Shown in pieces: positions 37,586 to 51,900 of a DNA stretch of 64,000 nucleotides. The stretch comes from Strigamia acuminata. Its lineage: Eukaryota; Arthropoda; Chilopoda; Geophilomorpha; Linotaeniidae. Under the pieces are notes generated by a model. It searched no databases, had not been told where the DNA came from, and saw only the letters and a list, made by a program, of their open reading frames with translations. Positions within the stretch are counted from its first letter, which is position 1. Every line of letters begins with the position of its first letter. A program made the translations under genes and the position numbers. Location: assembly GCA_949358305.1 (NCBI GenBank), contig OX442314.1:18283060-18347059 (forward strand). The letters run 5' to 3'.

Positions 37586-39417
37586 TCACGAGCTTTTTTC
37601 TTTTTTGGTCCGTTTTCTGTTTTTACACGTATCCTTTTCCAATTCTTCTTGGTTCACAATTTCAAAACCGTTTGTCTCCTCACTTTCGGAATCCGTTTGA
37701 TCTCGTTCTGACGTTTCCTTCTCTTCCCCTTCTTTACTTTTTATAGATTTTGTCTTCTCCGTCGTTTCTTGCTTCTCGCTGCCCTTGTATTCATACTGAA
37801 AAACAAACAAACAAAAATTTATCAAGCCTCGTGATTCGTTGAGCAATATGCACGATATCAACCTTGAATAAGGGCCAAAAGGATTCGAAAAAACCAACGT
37901 CTTCGGTCAGATTTGGTAATATCCATAAATGATGTTTTCCGAACGACACCAACCAAATCACGCAGAAAGTGATCAGACGCACTAAATATTCAAAAACTCG
38001 CTTTAATCCGAGTAAAGTCGTTTTTAATAGAATATTTACTTATGATTAAGGCAACGATGACGCAGAGAAACGCAGCAGCTGCCACACTCACGTAGTAAAC
38101 GCCTTTTCGCACTGAAGAAGGCCAAAGAGGAAAAAGACAGAGCAGAATGGCACCCACAACTAAACAACAAGCAATAAAAGTTACACTTAATTACGCAATC
38201 AAATATAATTGAATGTTTTACCCAATAAACTGCCAATTAACCAAGCTGTTGTTGGTATAGGATCGTAAATCCAAACGTACGCCTTAAAAACATTAAATTA
38301 TTATAATGATCAATTAAATTTAGTGCTTACTCACTTCGCTTCCATCCACAAATATTTGTTCCAAATGCATATCAAGTTTGATTTTTCTCTTTTCCTTCTT
38401 TTTTTCTTTATCGCCCGAAACATCCTTTGGTAACGCCAACTGTAAACAATAGAATTTAGCCGTAATATAAAGATCAGACGGTTGTTTTCGAGCCGTTTTA
38501 CTTGTTTGTTTTTCGACTCGCTATCTTTATCCTTTTTCTTCTTTTCCACGCTTTTCTTTTCCTCTTTATCGTTCGGATTACTACTATCGTCTTGATCTTT
38601 TAGTTTCTTTTTTGTTTTTACATCTCTTTGGGATATTAAGATTTTTTTGGCGCGATGGAAAAATTTATGAATGAGCATCCTAATAAATAAAAAATAAAAT
38701 AAATAAAAAATTTGAAAATAATTAAATTAAACTTACGTATTTAAATATTCAATAACCGATTCCCTCGATGTAAACAGAGCTTCTTTTCCTTTCTTATTCG
38801 TTGCCCATGGCGAATCTAGTAAACATTCCACAGCTTTGGATGCTGAAAACCAAAGAAATATCATTTTAGTCAACAAAAATAAATTATTCTGTTTAATTAA
38901 TTATACAAACCAATGAAATATTCCACTTTATGGCTTAACAAACTTGCTTTCTTCAATGGTACATGGTTCCTCATATATTTGGCCACCGCATACTCTTCTT
39001 TCGACGGTTTTTCGTCCACTTCCTACCGGATACAAAACATTCAAAGGGTTAATACAGCTGGCTGACGTGTCAACTGTCAGGTGTATACATATGTAACTTG
39101 ACTAAATAAAGATCGAACAAAACTTAATAATTTAATCATCTTAACTTGATCGCTATTAAAAATTGTACACATCAGAATTATTAATTGGATTTCGCTTAAT
39201 ATTTTTATTAAACAGATGTTTACAAGATAGATTTAGGCCTACACGATAAACGTGTTGCCGTTGCTGCTAAGAATCAGTTTGAACAGAATCAATGGTACAT
39301 TGTTTAGGTAAATTTTTATATCGACAACATACATGGAACAGAAAAATATACGAAATCTGTACATATGAAAGATCCATTTACCTCCTTCCGCTTTCGACCT
39401 TTGCGTTTGTCAGCCAT
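37586..39417 (-). CDS. SEC62: SEC62, ER protein translocation component
   Basis: Sec62 is a two-pass ER membrane protein of the Sec61/62/63 complex for post-translational import, and in mammals also an ER-phagy receptor. The first exon (ATG at 39417, MADKRKGRKRKE) joins the conserved cytosolic domain: KPSKEEYAVAKYMRNHVPLK, VEYFIGSKAVECLLDS, KKGKEALFTSRESVIEYLNT, LIHKFFHRAKKI. A Lys/Asp/Ser-rich linker precedes IFVDGSEAYVWIYDP and two membrane spans (TTAWLIGSLLVVVGAILLC with FPLWP after it; VYYVSVAAAAFLCVIVALII), then HHLWILPNLTEDVGFFESFW. The acidic C terminus contains NGFEIVNQEELEKD, which aligns with the NDFEMI LC3-interacting motif of human SEC62, so an ER-phagy role may be conserved. It is convergent with PGD and divergent from NADK. 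Confidence 0.95.
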
Positions 39418-39944
39418 AACACATCAGACCGCCACAACACAACTAAACTTCCCTACCCACGATATATTAATCGATTCTCCCACTCCGATGCCTCAACTGA
39501 AAATAACTTCACAATCGCCATTTTGTTTCCAAGTGTATAACCACAATTTTCCTACATCAAAAGAAAAGAATTATATTTTAAATTTTATAAAACGAAATAT
39601 AATATCTTCTACAACGAAATCATTTCAAAATAACATCAAGTTTAGAAAATAAATTATTACACATAAACGCCATTTTAGTTCCAAACAAAAATAATTTTGC
39701 TCTCCTTCAGACTCCCAGCAGGCGGGGCAGTCAGCTGCTGCTAGCATCATTGATTCTCAGGCGGCATGTCATATTTTTCAGTGAGGGAATACGTGCTCGG
39801 TGTAAGTAACCGAGCCTCAGCTGTGGCTGTGCGGAAGACATTCGCAGTTTCCACCCTCCAGTATTTAGCCAGGAATGAAGTAGACTCATAAGCGCCACGC
39901 CAGCCTTAGAACCGTTCCTCGAACGAACGTTTTCGCTCCGGAAA
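39418..39944. promoter_or_regulatory. Divergent promoter region, SEC62 / NADK
   Basis: 527 bp between the SEC62 ATG (minus) and the NADK ATG (plus). The NADK side (about 39700-39944) is noticeably GC-richer and is probably its 5' UTR. No TATA box can be assigned with confidence. Confidence 0.55.
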
Positions 39945-42900
39945 ATGATGGAGGACGATCTAGCGCTGGCCAAAGCGCTGGCCAACCTGAACGTTAACCA
40001 CGCTGTCCATCCGTCGTCAACCACGTGGGACTCATCGTCGGCTTCTCCTCCCTCGCAGGACTCCAATTCGAGTGACTCAGCATCGTCAACCTTGACAATA
40101 GACTTAAGGAAATCAGCCTCAATGATAAAAGGAAAAGTTGCCAGTTTTAGGTACAGGTAACTTTGTTTTTAAGCGAACGAAAACCCCAAAAAAAACTTTA
40201 AATTAAGTTGTACAAATTAACATGCGACTTCTTTAGGTATAAATTTTACAAAATATTTTTATTGCGGTTTTCTTTTGAAATATTTTTTTTTTTTTTTTTT
40301 CTTTTCAAGACATGTATACGAGTTGTAAACAATTATTATTTTGAAGGAAAGTTTTTATTACACGCATAATTTTATCAAAAAGTCTAAGTTTTTTCCTACC
40401 CCATTTGAACTTGAAGGGAAAACTGAAAAGATTTTTTTTCTTTCTATATTTAATTTCCGAGTTTTTTTCTTTCTATATTTAAACCAGTTTTGGAAAAGAA
40501 GTAATCAAATGATTGAAGGAATGATGGAATAAATTTTAATACAATATATTGGAATGAATTTTATAATCCAATATTTGTGATTTTGCAGTAATATTATTTG
40601 TATTCTAACCGAGTTTTGAAGGTTGTCAGGGAGGCTTCATGTTTACAAATTATTATTTGATTGATATTGGAATGTGGGAAAGGTAATCTGTGTAATGATA
40701 AGTAAGTTTTTTTTGGGGGGAAATTTCAAGTTGGAAGGCCCTGATTATATAAAAACTTCACGCTTCAGTCTGAGTCGTGAGTGCGTGCTGGTAGAAAGTC
40801 AATTGGCAGTTTATGATAGTGGACAGGTTATGCAGATAAGCTATAAACTAAGGGGGAAAACTGTTCCTGAAATTTTACTAAAGACACCTTTTAACCTTTT
40901 TTTTATTTTTATTATTAATTATCAATTTTTTTTAAAATATTACACACATTTTATAATTGAATTAGTTTATAAATCAAACGGACATTATCAAACCGGAAGT
41001 AAAAATGTGAAATTAAAAGAAAGAAAAAAGAAAAACCACTAAATGCAAATGAATGTATTTCGCCCACTTTGAAATAGGAGCCGAAAGGGTTTTTAAGACA
41101 TTTTTTCTCCATCTCATAACGGTAAATTTTATTATCATTGTGGGAGGATCATCATAAATAAAGTGTAGCCAATAGCCATCGGTGGTAGAAAAAAAAAGGA
41201 ACAAAGAATGTTTTTCACTCGTATTTAAATGTGTTTAAATGGGGTCATTTATTATTGATCGTTCTTCGCAATCTGAAAATTACAAAAGCCAATTTGTTTA
41301 TCATTAATAATGGATTCTAATGGGGCAATGCTATCACTGGTTGACAGTGTTTACAGTCATTACATCTTGCAATTTGTGTCAGTTTACAAATTTTATCTTT
41401 CCAAAAAGTAAATTATTTAAAGGGTCAAGTGAGTTAACTTGGAGAAAAAAATTCTTATCTTTACTGCGTGATTTATTGCAAAAGAGGTAGGAAAGGGCCA
41501 AGCTTGTTTTTTGTTGTTTTCATTAAAGCCCCATAGTACAGCGCAGCTGCAGACATGCTGTAATTACCACCCGCGTTGTAGTGGAGACGGGAGACTCAAG
41601 AAAAAACATAAAAAAATCAGACACCCACAAAAAAATATTAGAAAAAAAAATGGCTGAATTATTATACGGTGACCTCATTTATTGTTGATTGTACCCAGAT
41701 CTATAATCGAGATTCCGAGACCCGCGTTGCAGCACCCTGACGCGTAATGATTTTTCTGAGAAAGAAAAATACAGTGATGTTTAATTTTTTTAAAAAAATT
41801 GATTTAGTTCACTCATTTAGCAATAGTTTTCGGTTTGGCGTTTTAACCGGAAGGCGGTGCGCCATACCGAAAGATTTACGGTACTTGGGCGTTGAGGTGA
41901 GAGATCTATATATGTTTTCTACTTTATTAGAAATCCACGCTTAAACATACACATAAATAAATAACTAAAGGACTGTATTGAATAGTTTACAATCCTCTTT
42001 TTAAAACAGCAATTACTTATTCAGCAGGAGAAAAAACCGAGGGAATAAATTAAAGATAGGAAATGAAAAAAGTCGAAAGAAAAAACTGTTGAAACAACAT
42101 TTGCACATTAGCGCATTAGCGCGCTGTTTAGAATTCTAATCCTTTTAGAATGGATTTTATCACCTAGGAAATACTCACAAGAGTCATGTGAATGGGTGCC
42201 AATTAAGTACAATTGAAATTCCCACACTCAGGTGCGATTAATTGTTCCCTAGATGCTAAAAAGTTTTTAAAAAATTGAAAATAATGAAGGGCGAGGAGTT
42301 TTATCCGTTAAACCTATGGTTAACAATAAATTTATAGGTATAATTTGACCTGTACTGTAAAAGAAGTACATATAAGGTGGGAGATTGAGAGATCTGGGCA
42401 CACCTGTTGATTTGCCACCTTGGCTTGCGCTCGCGGCCTCTCATTTCATCCTGGAGTAAAATTGCAATAATACTAGGTTTGGCTGCTTTCGTAAAAGTGT
42501 GAAACAAATTATATCCTCACACGTTTTGTTATGAAACTGGCAAATGATTTACGCAATGTCACGCAGGTTTATTGACACGCTGTGCACCTGTTTGCAGTCC
42601 AAACTAAGGGTCATTTTTTATATGCACGCCTCTTTAGTCTTTAGCCACTTCCATTAAACTTTAGGCCAAGGTTGTAAATGGACTCACTTCACAAAGACCA
42701 AAGTACACTGACATTGGCATTGGCCATTGGGTGTGAGGTGAAAGTGAATGGGGCAACTTGTTTGTTTTTTGTTTTTATTAGTCAATTTTCTAATTCAAAT
42801 TACATGTGTTAGGGAGGGCATGGCGGACGAGGAAATTACATTTTTCCGGACTGACAAAATGTCTGTTTTTCATTCATTGTAATTACTGCTTCAACCAGAC

Positions 42901-45900
42901 GGCCTGAAGGATAGGATTGGTAAAATGTTTAAAGATAAAGATAGTTATTTAAAGCTGAATATTTTGGCCGATTCTGTGAATGCATCTTAAACAGGATATT
43001 GAAAGATTTGCATGCTAAGTTATACTATTTCCATTTTTGTTTCAATGAACTCGTAATCGGTGGAATTTTCTCTTTTTTGGTTTGGAAAAAAAATGCTTGG
43101 GCTTGTTTATTTAAGCTTATTTATGTATTTAGGAAAGAAAAATTGTTGTAAATCTGTGGGCGATGCTTCAATAAACAAATTGGTGTTTGTTTCCTGAAAG
43201 GTCGCTGCAGTGCGAATAAAATTAAAATCTGTTTGACCAGGTTTTTAAAATTGTAATTCTGGCGACTTGCAGGGAGTCGTTTGAAGAAATTTTTAATTGG
43301 GCCGTAAAACATGTGTTAGGATTCGTAGGACGTAAATAACGTTTCATGATCTGCAAATGTGCGACAAGAGTTTTTACGCGTAGAACTGCATCTAAACGAG
43401 TGTTTTTCTTGAGTTGCTCGGGTACTATTTTCGTTTGTTTAAGTAAACGTACAACATTTTAATACTCTGAAAAACACATACTTGAAACTGAAGCATCAAG
43501 TATGGCAGGTACTGCATTGTAGTTGTTTATGTGAGCCGTGCACTGCAGCCAAATGAACTGTTTTTGCAAAGCATCAACATCAACAAAAACATCTTGAAAA
43601 CTGACAAATGTGAGAATGCAAATGGATGGTTAAGAGAGATAATAACATCGCTTAACTATTGAATGGCTTAATTGAAGGTGACTTATGTAAATGTTCAATT
43701 TGGACGTGGACTACATGTTAATGTGCATGCTTAAGTCATTCTAGGTTCCGTCAATTTCGCTTTAAGTAAAAGCTGATTAAGAGAAATTAAATGTTGGAAC
43801 TGTCACTTCGAGTTAAACATGCTAAGTCACTTAAGAAAATTATGATTTGAAATGACATTTAAGTTGACTGAGGCAGTCAAATGAAATTGACTTTTTTTTC
43901 GGTCGTACTGTATTCAGCTTTAGTGCAGCATTGTAAAACAAATAAAAATTTAACTGCTAATAAATACAATAAAGTTTTCCATGTGATTCAGTAAAAAATT
44001 CTTTTTACATTTCCTTTTATTGTAATGGGGGTGCCTAGACAGTTTGCCTTTTCGTTATTATTTGTTAAATGTTATAAAAATTTGTCTGCGGCCCACCTGT
44101 AATTTAACAATAGCCCCAATTTAACTTATTGTTCCGTATGGAAAACAGATTGCACACATTTTAATGACCAACAAAAATTTGTTTTGTTAATTAAAAGAGA
44201 GAGATTTTATATTTTGATCTATTAATCTTTGCATTCCCCATAATGTTTTAAAGAGAATTTAATGATAAAAATAAATCAGATGTAAGTAATGCAAAGTGAG
44301 GAACTGAGGGTCTTTAGGGAGTTGTTTTATTTATGATCAATAGGATTGAGCAAATAGAACGGGAGTTTCGAAATAATGAGGCAGATATCAAAGAAAAATA
44401 TTAAGTATGAATCAACAGAAAACCAGCCTTACAATTTACTTGGCTTCTTCCGAACAACCAACACCAAACAAAACCAGACATTGCACATCCGGGTAACCAC
44501 AACATAAAGCAGATCACTGCACCAAATCCTCAAAACACAAAACCCACCACTAAACCAAACCCAACTCACCACACCACCAACAAATAACACGCAGTGAACA
44601 CAATTGCCAATATTTTGATTAATATTCGTGAAAAAATTAAACTTAAGATATATAAATGTCCAATTTTATCAAATACAGGTAGCAACACGCGCAAAAGAAT
44701 GCAATTTGGTTGAGTAATGCTGAATACTCATGGGAAATTGATGAATTCTGTTAATCTTTTATTACACTTTCTCAAAACTTCATCATATTTGGTAAAGTGC
44801 GTGTGCTGTGCATTAAAATGCATGAGGTGGGAGGAGGAGGAGGAGGAGTATTTGTAATTGACAGCTCATTTGATTAAGCTGTTCCTGTGACTGAGATACA
44901 AGCAGAGATAACGTGATAATAAATTGAGAAAGAAAAGGGGTGTATGGCGAATCCGTCGGCCTGAGAAACGGAAGTTGCATTTGGTTTGTCACGTTTATGT
45001 GGTGAACCAGGTCACGATTCGGTGGCTCAACCGTAGACACTGCTGGGCAAATATGAATGCAAATTTCTTTTTTCGTTTTGAATTTTTTAAGACCTTTTAA
45101 CAATAGTGATTTTAAATTGCTTTCTCAGCGGTGGCCCATCTTGACTTTTTATCTGTTGATAATTTTAATTAAAGTTTTATTGTATTTACGATTCGTAGGC
45201 GGGAAAATTGACGACCCTAAAGGGGATACAAAATTATTATTATTATTATTTATTATTATTATTAGGAGCATATAATTGACTTTCCGCTTGTAAAGTGTTC
45301 TCGTTCCTTTTGCGGAGTGACTCCATCTGGTGTTAACGGAGGAAAAGATTTGATATAAAGAAAAAACTGGAAAAATCGTATTTTAAAAAACGATGAATCG
45401 GAATTAATGATGTTGAAATAACTTAACTCGTTAATTTCTGGAAGATTTTCCACGGAAATTATATTTTAAAAGACCTTTTATCCTTGAAAAGTGTGCAGTT
45501 TATTTTTGAGTGGGCAGCGATAAAAATCGATTGGTTGTCGAGTGGCTTTTACGACTATTAACTTGATTTGTTTCTTTTGCAACAGTTGGTTTTCATAGTA
45601 ACAGGAAATTATTGATCGGTTTATACAAGTGGCTTGTGTTTAGGCTTAGTTTTCAACCACTTTCTTCCATGGAGGCGTTACTAACGTTAGTATTGTTAAA
45701 CTTGTAATGTTTAATGTATGGTTTGAAGTTGACGGGGTTTGTGTCTTCTCAAACTGCTGCAAACTGATTTGCTGCTGCCAGAAGATGGAAACCCCGTACA
45801 AAATTTGGATTTTAGTTTTTAGAATAGTCGATAGTGTAGAATATTTCTACATTTTTAATGTATCGGAGTAATCGGACACAGACTGGTGGTTTTGGATGAC

Positions 45901-48900
45901 TTCATAGTTTTTAAAGGAAATTTCGCAACGATTTTCATGGGAAATGGGTAAGGTGATTTTTTTTTGAAAGTTTTAATTTTTTTCCTCTAATTTTTACAAA
46001 TTTAGAATTTATATCTGTGAAATGTTTTTGAATTAACTAAATTAAAGATTTACTAGGGCCTTTCAACCTTTTTCATGTCTAACAGACAAGATTAATGAAG
46101 TAGAAATTGAAAAACATGACATAAAAAAACACCACTGTACATAAAGTTGAATCAAACGACATTTATAGGGTCTTAAATTACTGTCTGGAGGAATTTAAAG
46201 CTTCACACAATTAGCATTTATCATTAAAGAGTTTTTGAAAGTTTTATTTTCATACAATACGGTGGCGACATCTACCGGTGGGCTTAAAAACTATATTTTA
46301 GTGCTCAGTTTAGTCTTTACAGCCAAGAAAAGCAAATTCATCTGAATATTTTATGAGAAATAGTGATAAGAAAAATACTAATAAAAAAAAATATATTAAC
46401 AAAATTTTATTTTATTTATTTTTATTCGCATCAGATGTGGCACGATTCAGTCTCATGATCACAGGTAAGAATCAAATTGCTCGTTGCCCAGTAGTGCATG
46501 AGTCTAGTCAGAATGTTTGAACAAATAAATAAACAAAACTCCCTCGTTTGTTTACGTTTTAGTGCGTAAGTTTAGAATCCCGTAGTGAATTTTACTGTAA
46601 CAACACGCAATCTCTTTTTACCGAGTTACTCGTTTATTGAACAACTCGTTATGCAATAATAATAATAATTATATTATATTGTTGATTGCATATTGAGTTG
46701 TAACATAAACCACAGCGAATGGCTAAATGGGACAGTGAAATAGTCGACCTCTGAACAACTCGCGTGTAATTTCTGCTTTGGTAAACATTACTTCAAGAGT
46801 AATAGATAAGATAATTAAAAGTTTAGAAAATATCAAATTTAGTGATTATAGATTAAAAAGTAATTAAGATTTTTCAAAAAAAAATTGAGTCCGTTTTTAA
46901 ATCTTAAACGGGCGTATCAGTTGTTAACTGTTGATAGGAATTGGAAGTTTCACGCATGACATGACGTCATTTTACGGTGGCAATGATAAACAGCGGTCAC
47001 GAAAAGGTGGCGTGAACATGGAATCACTTGTTGCGAGTTTGGGAAATGATTTAGGGTAAGCGTATGTGTTGTGAATGGAATTGTAGCCAAGGTGGTAAAT
47101 AAAGAGCAAATGACCAGGTGGGCGAATGGGTGGAGTCAAAGGTGTGGGGAAAAAAAATGAAACCGCGCTTGCGCTGTGGGGTGTGGTGTGGTGTGAATGC
47201 ATGTCGAGTGTAGAAAGAAAGTTCAGCGCAACAATTTACACGTGAATTCTCACCTGAAGTCCCAATGAACCCCGTTCGGTGAGTGTGAAAACAATATAAA
47301 ACAACGTTACGATGGAGAAATTAAAAATGAGCGCAAATTATTTCGTTTGCCACCAGATGGCGATACCGACTTAATAACTATTTCTATACAAATACATTTG
47401 TAACATTTTTGTATGTAAAGCAAGCTATTTGACTATTCATTCAATTCAAGACGAACCACGTCACGTAGTTTCGGTCTTTTAACTTGAGTTTAATCGATCT
47501 TGTGTCGATTGTGTTGTGTAAGAAGTCAACGAACGTGTTGACCCAAAATTGGCAACAAGTTTCTATATTCAGATTACGTCGGAAGGGGGAAAAAGAAAAA
47601 GAAAAATAATTGAGAGTCCGAAACAATGGAAAGTATTTGTGTACATTTTCAATGTTAACAAGTGTTTATAAATAAAGGCGATTTTACGTCATTCCCTTTC
47701 TCCCGCCAACGTCAAGTCAAGGAATGCGGTAAAAATCAAGGCCAGGTGGGGCAAACCTGACGTACAATTGACGTTTTTTTCCTCTTATCTATGGAGGAAA
47801 ATTAAAATTAATGTTGTAGGGGAGAGAAAATGGAGTAGAAAGGCCATGTTTACCTTCATAAACCCTCCCCCATCTCTCTCCTTCATTCCCCTTGCGTCCA
47901 ACTTTTTTTTTCGCTTTTCGACGTCCTTGAATTCGGTTTAAGAACGATGGATGTCAGGGAGAAACCCCCAACACAGACTATAAATCCAATTGCGGTTGAT
48001 CACTTGACATCAACTCGCGTTCCGGGTAAGTTGAAGGCAAATTGGCTTCCGTTGAAGCAGGAAGTCAATATGTCATTTTTTGCATGTCTTTTTTTTTCTC
48101 GGGGAGTGGGAGAAATGCATGGAATGATTCTTAATGAGATACCGGTAAGAATGATTGGGGGATGAGGATTTAAAAAAAAAATGAAATTCGTGGAATCAAA
48201 ATACATTATTTCTTCACATGTGTGAGTGGGTGCGATGAGAATTCGTATCTAATTTGAAGGAAAACGCAATACAATTCATGGTTTTAAAATTATTGCTTTA
48301 ATCTAATGTTTCTAATCATTTTATGAATAGAAATTTGTACTCCATAACTTAAATCTACTCCACTCGATCATTTATGCTATCGTTATCACGTATATAAAAT
48401 TTCAAAAGTAGGCGCCATTTTGGTCTTACCGTCATTGCGGATGCTTATTTCTAAAAAGTTTCGATATTTTTGGATTCATGAATTAAAAGTGAGGAAGTAT
48501 TTACTTCACTACACCACACCTCATCGGATCACGTGGAAATTTATTTTTTTTCTGATATTATTGTTAATTGTGTATCTATATATGTAATTTCGTGTTTTTA
48601 CTTCCTCTTCGTTTGACTCAAAAATGTATCTGCACGTTATTATTAGCTCACTGAAGGAAAATTCTTACTTTTATGCATTTTATATTCACCTGTTGATGAG
48701 ACAACACCAGAACCTTATTGGTTTGTCCTAAAGTGTGTGACCAATTTCCTCTACCGATACATATAAATACCTATCTCAATAGATTGCAAAGTAATTCACA
48801 AATCCTTCTTTTAGGTCATTAATTAAAAAAAAAAAACTTTTTTTATTTCTTATATATTTATTTTTTTCTCTTTGTGTAGACGGACACGGTCCCTCAATGC

Positions 48901-51900
48901 TCCAAGTCCCATTCAGCAATTTGGACCTTGTGGACGCATTATGAAGAACTCTGCCATGGTCATGTAAGTTTATACGAAAATAATTAGCTAAAAAAAAAAA
49001 CTTAAATTTAAATATCTGAAAAAAAAAATTAAGAATATACTGATTTATTGACGCCATGGACAGTGTGTCTGTTATTAAATCGTTTCCGACTTTCCCCGTT
49101 GATTTTAAGCACAATTTTTGTTTTTATTTGTTATTTTTCGAGACTTTTAAAGAATTTTTAAAGTTTTTTTCAAATTTATCTCTTCGTATTAATTACATAA
49201 GTGGGGAGAAGTTATCAAGGCACGTGGTATGTGCTTGACATTGCGTATGGTGAAAATCCTTGATGTTAGTTAGACAGATGAGCGATTTGATGAGGGTGAG
49301 TCAGGTGTCTTGAAGGCGTCCCTGGAAGCAGGACGCGAGGACATTGGCTCATCAGCGTTTTCATAATACTCGAGTTGATGCATCGCCTGAAATGACGACG
49401 AACCAAACCAGCTTGCACCTCGGTTAGAAGTCACAAGTTGCACGTTAGAAGTTCCACGTAGGGACAGGTACCATCCCTCCCACAATCCCCTCTGAGGAAT
49501 GCTGTTTGCCCATTTAACCCTTTGGGATTTGTAAAACGCTCGAAGGACGCGCTTTTTCCTATTCCACTCAATTTCCCGAGCGAGGATTCCATCATGAGGT
49601 CAGTGACATTTGAAAAAATGTATTTTAAGTTTAATAATTCGATGGGAATCGGTGGTGGGAGCAAAGAGTTTTCTCGGTTTGAGGTGGGTTCGGCAACTCG
49701 TTGGTTTCACGCGGTTTCACCACAGGAGCTGGTGCTAGGGTTGGGTAAGAATGTAAAAATTCAAAATGGTTTCGTGATGTAACTCTTGTGGCTGTTGAAG
49801 CCTGTTTGGATGATTATAAAATAATGATTTCATTACTACTGTCAAGCTCGAAGAGATTTGGTATTTGTGCCAGCTGATTCCATACTCCTTGGGAATTTTA
49901 CGCTGCTTGCTTGTACTTGTAGTTAAGCAAGCAGCGTTATATAATTAGCGCTCTTTCTTCAAGGTCTGAAAATTCAGGGAAGCAGGCAAAGTAAATACCT
50001 GTTTGAAATATTTCCTGCTGATAAGTTTTAAATTTTCGAGGCGAAGAAATGTGGAAAATAAATAAATAAACTTTTGTGGGATTTTTTTTTGTGTGGTTTG
50101 TTTTGGTTTTGATTTTTTTGTTTATTTTGTTGACAGGACTATTCAGGATCCAGCCAGTCAACGGCTGACATGGTACAAACCGCCATTTTCCGTCTTGGTG
50201 ATCAAAAAAGTGCGGGATGCAGCTGTTATACAGCCGTTTGTTGATTTGGTCAATTGGCTCATAACGGTACATCATTATTTTTTTCAATTTAGTCAATTAA
50301 TTTTATTAATTTTTATTTTATTTTATTTATTCAGGCTAAACGGATGATGGTGTTTGTGGAATCATCAATTATGGATGATCACATTCTATCTGGCAGTCAG
50401 CTGTTTCTGCCAGTCAAGGATAAACTAATGACTTTCAAAGAAGGCAAAGATGATCTCACTGATAAAATTGATTTTATCATTTGTTTGGGAGGCGATGGAA
50501 CACTTCTCTATGCATCTTCCTTATTTCAAGTGCTTACATAATTTGTTTATTTGTAAATATTGTAATTATTAAAGAGAAAAAAATTGTTTTTATTTCAGCA
50601 AAGTGTTCCACCTGTTATGGCATTTCATTTGGGTTCTTTGGGATTTCTCACACCGTTTGAATTTCATAATTTCGAAGAACAAGTGACAAATGTTCTGGAA
50701 GGTAAAAAAAAAAAAACTCGGTAGATTCACCATCTTGAAAATTAAAGCAATTTCAACATTGGTTCAATCAAATCCGTTTATCGTTTTTCTAATCTATATA
50801 CACATGTTCAAGTTATATAACTTAGATTGAGTAAGAATTAAATTTAATTTAATTTAATCAATGATTTATTTTGACAGGTCACGCTGCTCTCACTTTACGC
50901 AGCAGATTGAGATGTATCATTTTGCGAAAAAGCGAAGAAAAGTCTAGTAAACCACCCACAAATCTTTTAGTTCTTAATGAAGTTGTGATCGACCGTGGGC
51001 CGAGCCCTTATTTGTCCAATATCGATCTGTTTTTAGATGGAAAACTCATTACTTCTGTCCAAGGAGATGGTCTGTTATCAAATTAGATAAATATTCCCTT
51101 CACTTTCTCACACTTTTGTTTATTTACAGGTTTGATCGTCTCCACACCGACAGGTAGCACTGCCTACGCTGTCGCTGCAGGGGCTTCGATGATCCACCCG
51201 AGTGTTCCAGCTATAATGGTCACGCCTATTTGTCCTCATTCACTGTCGTTTCGGCCTATTGTCGTTCCGGCGGGTGTAGAGTTAAAGGTATGAAAGAAAT
51301 TGGAAAGAAGGGTGTTTTAGGAAGAAAGTAAAAGTGGAAAAAGAAAGAAATGAAAATAAAATTTTAAATGTCATCAGATTATGGTGTCACCTGACTCCAG
51401 GAACACAGCTTGGGTTTCGTTTGACGGGCGCAAGCGACAAGAACTGTCTCATGGGGATAGGTAGGTGGTGCCGGGATATTATTAGCACCATCTAGCCACC
51501 ATTTAATAATCTGATTAGTGAAAACTTAGTGCAATGTTTTGTGTTGTTTTTGTGTTGTTTAAAGTGCATGATTTGCAGATTATGTTAAATCCTGATGCGC
51601 GAAATACAGCATGGGCGTCGTTTGATGGTCGTTATCAACAGGAGCTTGTCGTTGGCGATAGGTGTGTTTTGTCGCAAACTTGTTTGTGGCCGGTGATGGG
51701 AATTGCAGTTGCTTAATTCGTAGAAATTTTAAACCAAAAATTAATTTGGTGGCTGGGTTGTGCTTGTGTTCAATCGGGAGTTTGGTTCGGAAAAGTAATG
51801 TTTGTTTTTATGCCTCTTGTTTCTTCTTCTTCCAGTCTTCGCGTCACTACATCTATTTATCCCGTTCCATCCATCTGTTCGCAAGATCAAATAAGTGATT

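Noticed and set aside
47947-48027. ATG exon ([14 protein letters not shown]) with gtaagt donor as an alternative NADK coding start
   Set aside because: It ends in phase 1, while NADK exon 2 needs phase 2, so joining shifts the frame. It could only be a leader exon.
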